A stretch of 64,000 bases of DNA from Actinoplanes sp. N902-109 (GTDB lineage Bacteria; Actinomycetota; Actinomycetes; Mycobacteriales; Micromonosporaceae), in assembly GCF_000389965.1 (NCBI RefSeq), contig NC_021191.1, positions 2,295,501-2,359,500 on the forward strand, in the 5' to 3' direction. Shown in pieces: positions 54,600-62,262 of this stretch. The notes beneath the pieces are model-generated. The model did not search any database and was not told where the DNA came from. It saw only the letters and a program-made list of their open reading frames with translations. How positions within the stretch are numbered: position 1 is the first letter of the stretch; each line of letters begins with the position of its first letter. Both the position numbers and the translations under genes were made by a program.

Positions 54600-54916
54600 G
54601 CGTGGTGGAGCAACGGTTGCGCGGGGCGTTGCAGGCCCGGGCCCAGCAGGTGACCGCGGACCGGCTGCGGCCCGCTCAGCCACCGACCCTGCGTCCGGTG
54701 CGCCGGCCCTGGCGGTGGGTGGTCGCGGTGAGTGTGACCCTCGCGGTGGTCGCCCTGGTGCTGGTGCTGCGCCCGGCTCCCGTACGGGACCAGCAGCCGG
54801 ACCTGCCCGCCGGGCCCGCGCCGTCCGTGGTGTCCCCGGCGACCGGCGCGCCACGCCCGACGTCCTCGATCCGCGGCACCCCTGAGCCCTCGCCAAGTGC
54901 CAGTATGAGCCCATGA
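54596..54916 (+). CDS. Single-TM protein, candidate anti-sigma or surface protein
   Basis: A 106-residue protein: a basic cytoplasmic N-terminus of about 38 residues (LRGALQARAQQVTADRLRPA), one TM helix WRWVVAVSVTLAVVALVLVL and a Pro/Ser-rich outer part of about 45 residues. It starts inside the sigma gene (ATGA at 54596-54599). Position and topology are those of SigE-family anti-sigma or co-regulators, but no HxxxCxxC zinc motif is present. Unknown function. Confidence 0.72.
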   Translation: MSVVEQRLRGALQARAQQVTADRLRPAQPPTLRPVRRPWRWVVAVSVTLAVVALVLVLRPAPVRDQQPDLPAGPAPSVVSPATGAPRPTSSIRGTPEPSPSASMSP

Positions 54917-55323
54917 ACTGGACTCTTGAGGTTGTTGTGGTGCCCGTCGCGGACATCGACCGGGCCAAGGCGTTCTATGCGGACCAGCTCGGGTTCACCG
55001 TCGACCACGACACCGCGTTCGGCGACGACGTCCGGATCGTGCAGCTGACGCCGCCCGGTTCGGGGTGTTCGATCGTCATCGGCAGGGGCGCGGTGCCGGC
55101 GATGCCGCCCGGATCGCTCAAGGGCCTGCAGCTGGTGGTGCCCGACATCGCCGCCGCGCACGCCGAGCTGGCCGCGCGGGGAGTGGCCGTGAGCGACGTG
55201 CAGCAGCTCGGGGCCAACCCCGGCCCGGTGCCGCACCCGCTGGACAACGTCGGCTTCGTCTTCTTCGACGACCCGGACGGCAACTCGTGGGCGGTCCAGC
55301 AGATCTCGGCGCGGGGTCAGTAG
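54913..55323 (+). CDS. VOC-family (glyoxalase/dioxygenase-like) protein
   Basis: A 136-residue vicinal-oxygen-chelate fold protein made of two beta-alpha-beta-beta-beta units (LEVVVVPVADIDRAKAFYADQLGF, then GLQLVVPDIAAAHAELAARGV). The ending FVFFDDPDGNSWAVQQI is the usual glyoxalase-like metal-ligand region, although the first His is not at the normal place. It overlaps the preceding gene by ATGA and so joins the sigma-factor operon. Its end overlaps the converging monooxygenase gene by 7 bp. Likely a small-molecule detoxification or resistance enzyme; substrate unknown. Confidence 0.85.
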   Translation: MNWTLEVVVVPVADIDRAKAFYADQLGFTVDHDTAFGDDVRIVQLTPPGSGCSIVIGRGAVPAMPPGSLKGLQLVVPDIAAAHAELAARGVAVSDVQQLGANPGPVPHPLDNVGFVFFDDPDGNSWAVQQISARGQ

Positions 55324-56420
55324 GGCGCGGCCATGGCGCCGTGGCCCTGGCGTTGCAGAGCGTGCACCTCGTCGTGGCGCCCGGCTCGTTCGGCGCGGCC
55401 GATGGCGACCGAGGTCTCGACGAGCGCGCGGGCCCGGTCGCGGCGGCGGGCGCTGTAGGCGGCGAGAGCGGTGGGCACGTCGTCGTGGGTGGCCACTTCG
55501 TCGGCGATGACGACGGCGTCCTCGATGGCCAGGGCGGCCCCGCTGACCATCTGCGGTGAGGGGGAGTGGGCGGCGTCGCCGGCGAGCACGCCGAAGCCCG
55601 CATGCCAGGGAGCGTCGACGACCAGCGCGTGCACCGGGCGGCGGACGACCTGGCCTGGGTCGGTGATGGTGTCGCGGACCTCGGCGATCGGGCCGCCGAA
55701 CGGGGCCAGCAGCTTGCGCATCCGCTCGGCCAGCTCGTCACCGGCCAGGGTGGCGGGCTCGTCGAGCGGTTCGGTGAGGAAGATGTAGGCCTTGTCCGGT
55801 GAGATGGGGATCAGGCCGGTGGTGAAGGCCGGACCGGCGTACGTGTGCACGTCGGTGGCCCACTCCGGGCGGTCGACCAGCGCGCGCCACACCATCTGGC
55901 CGGTGTACCCGGGGGTGCCCGGGATGCCGAGCAGCGGGCGCATTGCCGAGTGCACGCCGTCCGCGCCGACGACGTAGTCCACGGTGCGGAAGGTGCCGTC
56001 GGTCAGCCGTACCGAGGAATCGTCGTGGACGGTCAGGACCGACAGGCCGGTGCGCAAGGTGGCACCCAGCTGCTCGGCATGCTCGCGCAGGATGCGGTGC
56101 AGCGTGGGCCGGGCCATGCCCACCTCGGCGGGCTGCCCGGGACCCAGCACGCTGGGCAGTTCCAGGACGTTCCGCACGGTGCCCGCGGTGTCGCAGTGCA
56201 GCGAGCGGACAATCGGGTAGCCGGCCCGGATGCATGTCTCGGCGAGCCCGATCGCCCGCAGCGCGCGCATGGCGGGACCGGTCAGGCTGAGCCCCCACCC
56301 GGCGATGCCCCAGTCCGAGCGCGCCTCCACGACCTCGACGGCGAAGCCCTTGCGCCGCGCGGCAACCGCATGGGCGAGTCCGGCGATGCCCCCGCCGACG
56401 ATGAGAACCGATCGCATCAC
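55317..56420 (-). CDS. FAD-dependent monooxygenase
   Basis: A 367-residue flavoprotein of the PHBH/PheA class. The FAD motif is VLIVGGGIAGLAHAVAARRKG (GxGxxG) at the N-terminus, the second motif is YVVGADGVHSAMR (the DG motif), and the third is FGVLAGDAAHSPSPQMVSGAALAIEDA (GD motif). It would use NAD(P)H and O2 to hydroxylate an aromatic or similar compound. GTG 56420 or ATG 56417 starts it. It converges on the VOC gene and diverges from the DUF1905 gene. Pathway unknown; possibly antibiotic or aromatic modification. Confidence 0.9.
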   Translation of the reverse strand: MMRSVLIVGGGIAGLAHAVAARRKGFAVEVVEARSDWGIAGWGLSLTGPAMRALRAIGLAETCIRAGYPIVRSLHCDTAGTVRNVLELPSVLGPGQPAEVGMARPTLHRILREHAEQLGATLRTGLSVLTVHDDSSVRLTDGTFRTVDYVVGADGVHSAMRPLLGIPGTPGYTGQMVWRALVDRPEWATDVHTYAGPAFTTGLIPISPDKAYIFLTEPLDEPATLAGDELAERMRKLLAPFGGPIAEVRDTITDPGQVVRRPVHALVVDAPWHAGFGVLAGDAAHSPSPQMVSGAALAIEDAVVIADEVATHDDVPTALAAYSARRRDRARALVETSVAIGRAERAGRHDEVHALQRQGHGAMAAPY

Positions 56421-56453
56421 TCCAGTCTGGACGTGATGTCGGAGGTGGGCAAG

Positions 56454-56777
56454 ATGTCGGATAATCGAGCGGTGGACGTGGACTTCGAGAGCGAGCTCTG
56501 GATCTGGGCCGCGCGGCGTACGGACACCTGGACGTTCGTCACCCTGCCGCCCGACGCCGCCGACGAGGTCCGGGCCCGCGCCGGTGGGCTCAGCCGTGGC
56601 TTCGGCTCGCTGCGCGTGCAGGCCACGATCGGCGCCAGCACCTGGCGGACCTCGATCTTCCCGGACAGCGCGCGTGGCAGCTACGTCCTGCCGGTCAAGC
56701 GGGCGATCCGCACCGCCGAGAAGCTCGACCCCGGTGCTTCCGTACGGGTCACCGTGCGCATCATCGACCTCGGCTGA
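56454..56777 (+). CDS. DUF1905 family protein
   Basis: A 107-residue small beta-barrel protein: VDFESELWIWAARRTDTWTFVTLPPDAADEV, GFGSLRVQATIGASTWRTSIFP and the end YVLPVKRAIRTAEKLDPGASVRVTVRII are the standard DUF1905 strands. The function is not known; DUF1905 often occurs with YdeI-type domains. The start at 56454 is supported by GGAGG 8 nt upstream; the longer frame is antisense to the monooxygenase gene. It converges with the epoxide hydrolase gene with a 12-bp gap. Confidence 0.87.
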   Translation: MSDNRAVDVDFESELWIWAARRTDTWTFVTLPPDAADEVRARAGGLSRGFGSLRVQATIGASTWRTSIFPDSARGSYVLPVKRAIRTAEKLDPGASVRVTVRIIDLG

Positions 56778-56789
56778 CCGCCCGCGGGG

Positions 56790-57902
56790 TCAGCGCAGGG
56801 TGCGGAAGAAGGCCGTGATGTCGTCGGCGAGCAGGGCGGTCTCCTCGTACGCGGCGAAATGGCCCCCGCGCGGCATCAGTGTGTAACGGGTGACGTTGTA
56901 CGTCCGCTCGGCCCAGCTGCGCGGCTGGGTGCCGGCGATGTCGGCCGGGAACTTCGCCACCGCGGTCGGCACGTCCACCCGTTCGACGAGCGGGACCAGC
57001 TGGTGCTTGCGCTCGTAGTACGGCCGGAACGAGGTCGAGATCGCGTTCGTGAACCAGTACAGCGAGGCCAGGGTGAGCAGGTAGTCGTCGTCGAAGCGGG
57101 AGAAGTCGTCGCTCCATGCGTGGTGCTTCTCCAGGATCCAGGCGAGCAGCCCGGCCGGTGAGTCGGACAGTCCCTGCGCGAGGGTCAGCGGACGGCTTTC
57201 CTGTTCGTGGGCGTAGCCACGCTCGGCGTCCAACCATGCCCCGGCCGCGGCCAGGTAGGCGCGTTCCTCGTCGGTCAGGGTGGCCGGGTCGTACGCCGGT
57301 GGGGCGGCCACGTCGAGCAGGTGCAGGCCGGTCAGCGCGCCGGGGTGGGCCTGCCCGAGCCGGCTGACGTCACCCGCGCCGATGTCCGAGCCGTGCGCGC
57401 CGTAGCGCTCGAAACCCAGCTCGTCGTGCATGAGCCGGTGCCAGAGGTCGTGGGTGTGCGGCGAGCCGTCGAGGGTGGGCCGCTGCGGTCCCAGGCCGTA
57501 GCCCGGCAGCGACGGCACGATGACGGTGAACGCATCCGCCGCGCTGCCGCCGTGCTGTGCCGGCGTCGAGAGCCGTTCGGCCAGGGCGGTGAGTTCGAGG
57601 AAGGAACTCGGCCAGCCGTTGGCCAGCAGCAGGGCCGGGGCGTCCGGACGCTCGGCGTCGTACCGCAGGTAGTGCGTCCTCACCCCGGCGATGTCGGCGA
57701 AGTGGGACGGCAGCGCGTTGATGGCGGCTTCGTGCTTGCGCCAGTCGTACGCCGAAGCCCAGTAGCCGACGAGCCGGCGCAGCTCGTCGCCGTCGGTGCC
57801 GGTGTTGTAGCCGTTGTCCGGCCACGCCGCCGCCCAGCGGGTGGCTCGCAGGCGCGCTCGCAGTTCGTCGAGGTCGCTGTCGGGGATGGTGAGCACGGTC
57901 AT
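56790..57902 (-). CDS. Epoxide hydrolase (alpha/beta hydrolase with EHN domain)
   Basis: A 370-residue microsomal-type epoxide hydrolase. The N-terminal EHN domain (DSDLDELRARLRATRW, WRKHEAAINALPSHFADI, VRTHYLRYD) precedes the hydrolase core, where the oxyanion HGSDIGAGDVSR carries the nucleophilic Asp (SDxG). ANGWPSSFLELTALAERL is the HGWP-like oxyanion-hole motif (here N instead of H). The terminal PRGGHFAAYE supplies the catalytic His. It opens epoxides to diols, a detoxification role. Its promoter region faces the CGNR regulator gene across an 88-bp gap with two dyads, so the pair is probably co-regulated. Confidence 0.93.
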   Translation of the reverse strand: MTVLTIPDSDLDELRARLRATRWAAAWPDNGYNTGTDGDELRRLVGYWASAYDWRKHEAAINALPSHFADIAGVRTHYLRYDAERPDAPALLLANGWPSSFLELTALAERLSTPAQHGGSAADAFTVIVPSLPGYGLGPQRPTLDGSPHTHDLWHRLMHDELGFERYGAHGSDIGAGDVSRLGQAHPGALTGLHLLDVAAPPAYDPATLTDEERAYLAAAGAWLDAERGYAHEQESRPLTLAQGLSDSPAGLLAWILEKHHAWSDDFSRFDDDYLLTLASLYWFTNAISTSFRPYYERKHQLVPLVERVDVPTAVAKFPADIAGTQPRSWAERTYNVTRYTLMPRGGHFAAYEETALLADDITAFFRTLR

Positions 57903-57922
57903 CGGGTCCTCCTGCTCGTTGT

Positions 57923-57989
57923 CGACACCACTGAAAGCTATTACTGGTGTCGTGAAGTTGTCAACACCGGTAATCGGCTATAGTGGTGT
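57923..57989. promoter_or_regulatory. Two inverted-repeat operators and the CGNR-gene promoter
   Basis: Site 1 is CGACACCA-N14-TGGTGTCG (57923-57952), a perfect 8-bp dyad. Site 2 is ACACC-N16-GGTGT (57964-57989). Both share GGTGTCGTGA at the right side, so they are two copies of one unit. A -10 box TATAGT (57979-57984) lies inside site 2, with TTGTCA (57958-57963) as a possible -35 (15-bp spacer), and the CGNR GTG is 7 nt after the -10, a leaderless layout. Binding by the CGNR protein to regulate both genes is inferred. Confidence 0.6.
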
Positions 57990-57990
57990 C

Positions 57991-58518
57991 GTGATCGAGC
58001 CGCAGGTGATCGAGGAGTTCCTCAACACGGTGGATGAACGGCAGTTCCGCCGGCACGGGGAGAATCACGTCGCCACCGAGCACCTGAGCTCGCCGCAGGC
58101 GCTGGCCGGCTGGCTGGCCGCCCACCACCTGGCGTCCGGCGATCGGGAGCTGACGGCTGCCGATCTCACGGCGACCACGACACTGCGCACGGCGCTGCGG
58201 CAGTCGCTGCTCGGTGACCGGGACGGCGGTGCTGCTACGGCTCTTGCGGACTATCCGCTCCGGCTCGTCCCCGATCCCGACGGTGGCCTGCGCGTCGCGG
58301 CCTGCACCGGCCGGCCCTGGCTGGACGCCATCGTCGCGGCAGTGGCGGCCGGCGCAGCCCGCGACGACTGGAAACGCATCAAACTCTGTGCCGCCCCGGA
58401 CTGCCGGTGGGCGTTCCACGACACCTCACGCAGCGGGCGCGGCCGCTGGTGCTCGATGGAGGTCTGCGGCAACCGGCACAAGACCCGTACCTACCGGGAA
58501 CGCCACCAGCAGGCCTGA
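57991..58518 (+). CDS. CGNR zinc-finger transcription regulator
   Basis: A 175-residue protein of the ABATE-CGNR type. The N-terminal part binds a ligand (ABATE/CGNR-N like, with FLNTVDERQFRRHGENHVATEHLSSPQALAGWL). The C-terminal zinc finger is CAAPDCRWAFHDTSRSGRGRWCSMEVCGNRHK with Cys133, 138, 154 and 159 and the namesake CGNR. Such proteins act as small-molecule-responsive regulators. GTG leaderless start 7 nt after TATAGT. It faces the epoxide hydrolase gene and probably represses both via the dyads at 57923-57989. It converges with the membrane protein gene, 1 bp apart. Confidence 0.92.
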   Translation: MIEPQVIEEFLNTVDERQFRRHGENHVATEHLSSPQALAGWLAAHHLASGDRELTAADLTATTTLRTALRQSLLGDRDGGAATALADYPLRLVPDPDGGLRVAACTGRPWLDAIVAAVAAGAARDDWKRIKLCAAPDCRWAFHDTSRSGRGRWCSMEVCGNRHKTRTYRERHQQA

Positions 58519-58519
58519 C

Positions 58520-59548
58520 TCAGCGGTTCGCCGGGACCGAGGGTAACGGCACCCCGATGTCCGCGGTGACCGTGAAGCGGGAGGCGGGGCAACTACCTTG
58601 CGCATCGGTGACGACGAGGGGTTCGGTCGTCGTCCCGGCGAGGGCGACGGCGTTCAGCCGGCTGGCCGGTCGGCAGCCCGTGGCCAGGCCCGCACCCTTG
58701 AGCTGGCCGGCTGACCCGGTCAGGACGACGGTCAGCGGATAGGGCTCCTTGACCCGTGGCGCCTGCGCAACCGGCCAGTTCAACGTGATGGCGAACAGGG
58801 CGACGGAGACCACGAACAGCCAGCCCGGCCATCCGGTGATGGTGGTGCTGAGCCGCCGGTATGCCGACCGGGTCAGCTCGCCTCGCGCGAAGAGGCAGAG
58901 GCCGGTGAGGCGCCGGTCCAGTTCGGCCGCCCGGGCCGCCGCCACCTGATCACCCGCCCGGGCTCGCTGGGCGGCCTCCGTGTAGGCATTGGACAAGTCG
59001 CTGGTGGATCTTCCGTCGGCAACGAACAGCCATTCCCGGTTGGCGCGGATCTGCCCGAGCAGGGGCCGCAGGTACGCCGCCGGCTCGCGGATGACGTCCG
59101 GTTGCAGCAGCCGCCCGCGGAGCCGGTCCCACTGGCGGGGGATCCACGGGGTGCCCGCGGGTGATCCGGTGTCCCGGTGCGGTGGCCTGCTGTCGCTCAC
59201 CGGATGGATGTCGGTGGCCCGGGCCTGCTCGGCGGTCTCCGCCGCGAGCAGGTCGCTGACGGTGATCCGCCGGATGACCAGCACAGCGCTTGCCCGGGCG
59301 ATCACCCGGCCGACCACGGCGAGCGCGGAGACAACGGCTGCGGCGGCCGCGACCAGCAGAAACGGTGTCCCGGTCAGCTTGCCGACGTCACCCAGCTGCA
59401 GACCGGCGACCAGGGCTGCGCCGATCGCGCCGGCGGCGACGACAAGCCATTGAGCGGCAGTGCGGACCGGTGCTGCCTCATCGACCGGCATCGGCATCGC
59501 ACCCGGCAGCGGGTGCTGAACGTCTGAAGGTTCCACCGAAACGCCCAT
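58520..59548 (-). CDS. Hypothetical membrane protein
   Basis: A 342-residue protein with two hydrophobic helices near the N-terminus (AAQWLVVAAGAIGAALVAG and FLLVAAAAAVVSALAVVG), a cytoplasmic central region of about 130 residues rich in Ala/Arg with a possible coiled section (AEQARATD, AYTEAAQRARAGDQVAAARAAELD), a third helix WLFVVSVALFAITLNWPV, and a polar C-terminal domain outside with two Cys. I do not recognise the family. It is alone on this strand; the antitoxin-like gene is divergent. ATG start. Confidence 0.65.
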   Translation of the reverse strand: MGVSVEPSDVQHPLPGAMPMPVDEAAPVRTAAQWLVVAAGAIGAALVAGLQLGDVGKLTGTPFLLVAAAAAVVSALAVVGRVIARASAVLVIRRITVSDLLAAETAEQARATDIHPVSDSRPPHRDTGSPAGTPWIPRQWDRLRGRLLQPDVIREPAAYLRPLLGQIRANREWLFVADGRSTSDLSNAYTEAAQRARAGDQVAAARAAELDRRLTGLCLFARGELTRSAYRRLSTTITGWPGWLFVVSVALFAITLNWPVAQAPRVKEPYPLTVVLTGSAGQLKGAGLATGCRPASRLNAVALAGTTTEPLVVTDAQGSCPASRFTVTADIGVPLPSVPANR

Positions 59549-59642
59549 GCCGGACTTTTATCACGCACCCCACCAGGGGGCATTAATCTGGGCACTGGTG
59601 TGTCCCGGCAGGGGTGGGGACGACAACAGGAGGAGCGGGCAC

Positions 59643-59942
59643 ATGAACGCGAACCGGATCCGGCTCCCGCAGGGGCCGGTCGTCACCGCCGAGGCGCTCG
59701 ACCACGACCTGACCGGCATGCTGGACCGGATCAACGCCGACGGGCGCCCCGTGGTGGTCACCCGGCAGGGCCGGATGATCGCCGTCATCACCCCGATCGA
59801 GCATCGCAACGCCGAGGCTCGCGCGCTGGCCGGCAGCCCCGAGATTCAGGAGCTTCTGGCTGCCGAGGCCGCGAGGGCCGCCAACGGGCAGGTCACCAGC
59901 CGCACTCTGGCCGACGCCGAGGAGTGGCTCCGACGCGGATAG
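59643..59942 (+). CDS. Phd/YefM-family antitoxin
   Basis: A 99-residue antitoxin-like protein. The Phd/YefM core is clear: LTGMLDRINADGRPVVVTRQGRMIAVITPIE, the N-terminal DNA-binding and dimerisation fold. The C-terminal tail ARAANGQVTSRTLADAEEWLRRG is the flexible toxin-neutralising part. ATG start with AGGAGGAG upstream. A gene of unknown family follows 54 bp later and is a candidate partner. It may autoregulate with its toxin, as usual for type II modules. Isolated antitoxin is also possible. Confidence 0.88.
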   Translation: MNANRIRLPQGPVVTAEALDHDLTGMLDRINADGRPVVVTRQGRMIAVITPIEHRNAEARALAGSPEIQELLAAEAARAANGQVTSRTLADAEEWLRRG

Positions 59943-59996
59943 CCCGCCGCCCGTGTGGCAGCTGTCCGTTTTGGTGGTAATGGTGTAAAAAGGTGC

Positions 59997-60455
59997 GTGC
60001 TCTCGCCGTATCCCGTCAACATCAACGACGGGCCCGACAGCGCGCTCGACGATCTCAAGGAACTACCCGAGGCGGTACGTGGCAAGCTGCTGGCAGTCAT
60101 CCGCGATGAACTCCCGCAGACGCCGCGCAGCGACAGTGACATCGAGGGCCGCATCCTGCCGGTGCCCGGATCCCACGAATGGCTGTGGCGGCGGGGCATC
60201 TCCATCGCCGACCTGACCGCCTGGCGCAGCGGGGCACTCCCGGACCCGGACACTGCCACCGCCGCGGAGTTCGTCATCGTCTACGCGTTCTTCACCAGGG
60301 CCGAGGCACGGGTCTTCAGGTACCACATCGGCGCCGACTATCCCGGCTTCTACGTCTGGCGGATCCTGCGCAACGCCGCGATCGCCGGCCAAGCCGTCCG
60401 GGCGGTCCTGCACCGGCCACCTGGCATGGTGGCCGGTCCAGGCTCGACCTGGTGA
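59997..60455 (+). CDS. Hypothetical protein, possible partner of the Phd-type antitoxin
   Basis: About 152 residues from GTG 59997 (an upstream GTG at 59955 would give 166). The sequence has a helix pair LDDLKELPEAVRGKLLAVIRDELPQ, a strand-rich centre (PVPGSHEWLWRRG) and FVIVYAFFTRAEARVFRYHIG, a beta-rich segment that vaguely resembles the RelE/ParE core, but no residue set is decisive. It is 54 bp behind the antitoxin and converges on pgl with no gap. A toxin role is inferred only from position. Confidence 0.55.
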   Translation: MLSPYPVNINDGPDSALDDLKELPEAVRGKLLAVIRDELPQTPRSDSDIEGRILPVPGSHEWLWRRGISIADLTAWRSGALPDPDTATAAEFVIVYAFFTRAEARVFRYHIGADYPGFYVWRILRNAAIAGQAVRAVLHRPPGMVAGPGSTW

Positions 60456-60456
60456 C

Positions 60457-61176
60457 TCAGCGCTTGGCGGCGGCGGCCGTGTCCAGCAGCCAGAGCGTGC
60501 GGGTCCGGCCGGTCGCGCGGGCGGCCGGCAGGGTCTGGTCGCCGCCGAGGGCCGCGCCCACCGACACTGCCTTGTCCGGGCCCGCCGCCACCAGCCACAC
60601 CTCGTCAGCCGACTGGATGGTCGGCATGGACAGCGAGATGCGGGTGGGCGGGGGCTTCGGGCTGTTGTGCACCGCGATGGCCGCCTCGGTGCCGGTCGCG
60701 TCCGGGTGCTCCGGGAACAGCGACGCCACGTGGCCGTCCTCACCGACGCCGAGCATCAGGACGTCGAAGTGACCGCTGCCCGCGGCGAGCTCCGCGGCAT
60801 AGCGGGCAGCCGCGGCAGCGGCATCGTCGCCGTCCGGGCCGTCCGAGGCCGGCATCGCGTGCACCCGGGCCGGGTCCAGCGGCAGGGCGTCCAGCAGCGC
60901 CGCGCGGGCCTGGGTCTCGTTGCGGTCGCCGTCGCCGGCGGGCAGGAAGCGCTCGTCGCCCCACCACAGGTCGACCGCCGACCAGTCGATCGCACCGGAC
61001 GCCGGGAGGTCCTTGACGGCGGTCAGCACCTTCGCAGCCACCCGGCCGCCGGTCAGCACCACATCCGCACGGCCACGAAGCGCCTGCGCGTCGATGATCT
61101 TCGTGACCAGGCGGGCGGCCACGGACGACGCCAGGATGTCGGCGTCCGGCACCACCACAACAACTGTCTCGCTCAT
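60457..61176 (-). CDS. pgl: 6-phosphogluconolactonase
   Basis: A 239-residue lactonase for the second oxidative pentose-phosphate step. It has VVLTGGRVAAKVL at the N-terminus, WWGDERFLP, and the active-site GVGEDGHVASLFPEHP; the family member C-terminus WLLDTAAAAK is present. ATG start with AGGGGT upstream. It is downstream of opcA, but a terminator-like hairpin (61200-61236) lies between them, so expression may be reduced or attenuated. It converges on the hypothetical toxin-like gene. Confidence 0.94.
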   Translation of the reverse strand: MSETVVVVVPDADILASSVAARLVTKIIDAQALRGRADVVLTGGRVAAKVLTAVKDLPASGAIDWSAVDLWWGDERFLPAGDGDRNETQARAALLDALPLDPARVHAMPASDGPDGDDAAAAAARYAAELAAGSGHFDVLMLGVGEDGHVASLFPEHPDATGTEAAIAVHNSPKPPPTRISLSMPTIQSADEVWLVAAGPDKAVSVGAALGGDQTLPAARATGRTRTLWLLDTAAAAKR

Positions 61177-61199
61177 ATCAGGACCCCTAGGAAGAGAAA

Positions 61200-61236
61200 A
61201 CGGGGCCGTCCGCCCGGTCAGGCGGAACGGCCCCGT
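61200..61236 (-). terminator. Hairpin with T-tract between opcA and pgl
   Basis: On the minus strand the stem (ACGGGGCCGT at 61200-61209 with ACGGCCCCGT at 61227-61236, plus CCGCC/GGCGG, one bulge) is followed by TTTTCTCTTCC. It has all parts of an intrinsic terminator, yet pgl starts 24 nt later, so it may act as an attenuator or partial terminator for pgl. Confidence 0.75.
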
Positions 61237-61248
61237 CGATCTTAAAAC

Positions 61249-62262
61249 TCAGGCGGCGGAGCCACCCGGACCGGCCATCGCGGCATCGTCGCCCGCGCGG
61301 GCGGCCAGGGCCGGGTCCTTCCAGACATGCACCCGCATCGGGGGCTTCTGGTCGAGGTCGGGGATGTCGGCCATGGCTCCCAGCGCCTCGCCGTAGATCT
61401 GGTCGGGGTCGAGCCGGCGCAGCTCCTCGGCCAGCTCGTCACCGACCGGGCGCTTGGGCAGCGGCATGTAGCGCGGCTCCTGGCCGGTCCGGCTGAACAG
61501 CGCCGTGCCTTCCTCGCGGGTGACCGAGACGCAGTCGCCGTTGGCACACTGCAGCTCGACCGAGTGCATGCGCGGCGCCCGGTCGGTCTTCTCCCAGACC
61601 GGCTCGATGCCCAGGCGGGACTTGAGCCAGCCGCACATCAGCGCGGCGGTCGGGTCGTTGCCCGGCGCCACCACGGTCGCGCCGGTGACGCGCTCCTCGG
61701 TGGTGTCGAACGCGCCGGCCACCAGCGTGCGCCACAGGGTGATCCGGGTCCAGGTGAGATCCGTGTCGCCCGGGGCGTAGTCGGCGGCCCGCTGCTTGAG
61801 CGCGGCGACCGGGTCGGCAGCGAGCTTGCTGTCGGTGATGCGGCGGTCGGCCACCACGCCCAGGAAGTCGTTGGCGATGACATCCGGCGGGGCGCTGTGC
61901 CACCACGTGACCACCGGCACGTCCGGGGCCAGCAGCGGCATGACCACGGACTCGGCGTGCAGCGCGAGCCGGCCGTACATGCGCATCACGACCGCCTCGG
62001 CCGGGCCGAGCCGGCCGCCGACGACGATCTCGGCGTCCAGGCGGCTGCGGCCCTCCAGGTCGGAGCGGACCACGATGAGCAGGCGGCACGGGTGCGCCGA
62101 CGCGGCGATGGTGGCGGCTGCCTCGGCCTCGCGGACCTGCTTCTCCTCGACCACGGCGACCAGGGTGAGCGCGAGACCCGAGGCCACACCGCCCGCGCTG
62201 CGCCGCTCGGCCGCGAGGGCCTTCACGACCTCGTTGCCGGTCGTGTCCCACAAGCCGATCAT
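61249..62262 (-). CDS. opcA: Glucose-6-phosphate dehydrogenase assembly protein OpcA
   Basis: A 337-residue protein that binds and activates G6P dehydrogenase in actinobacteria and cyanobacteria. The N-terminal MIGLWDTTGNEVVKALAAER and the conserved VTWWHSAPPDVIANDFLGVVADRRI, then CANGDCVSVTREEG and PLPKRPVGDELAEELRRLDPDQIY are typical. The start ATG 62262 overlaps the zwf stop by ATGA (62259-62262). The fold is TIM-barrel like. Confidence 0.95.
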   Translation of the reverse strand: MIGLWDTTGNEVVKALAAERRSAGGVASGLALTLVAVVEEKQVREAEAAATIAASAHPCRLLIVVRSDLEGRSRLDAEIVVGGRLGPAEAVVMRMYGRLALHAESVVMPLLAPDVPVVTWWHSAPPDVIANDFLGVVADRRITDSKLAADPVAALKQRAADYAPGDTDLTWTRITLWRTLVAGAFDTTEERVTGATVVAPGNDPTAALMCGWLKSRLGIEPVWEKTDRAPRMHSVELQCANGDCVSVTREEGTALFSRTGQEPRYMPLPKRPVGDELAEELRRLDPDQIYGEALGAMADIPDLDQKPPMRVHVWKDPALAARAGDDAAMAGPGGSAA

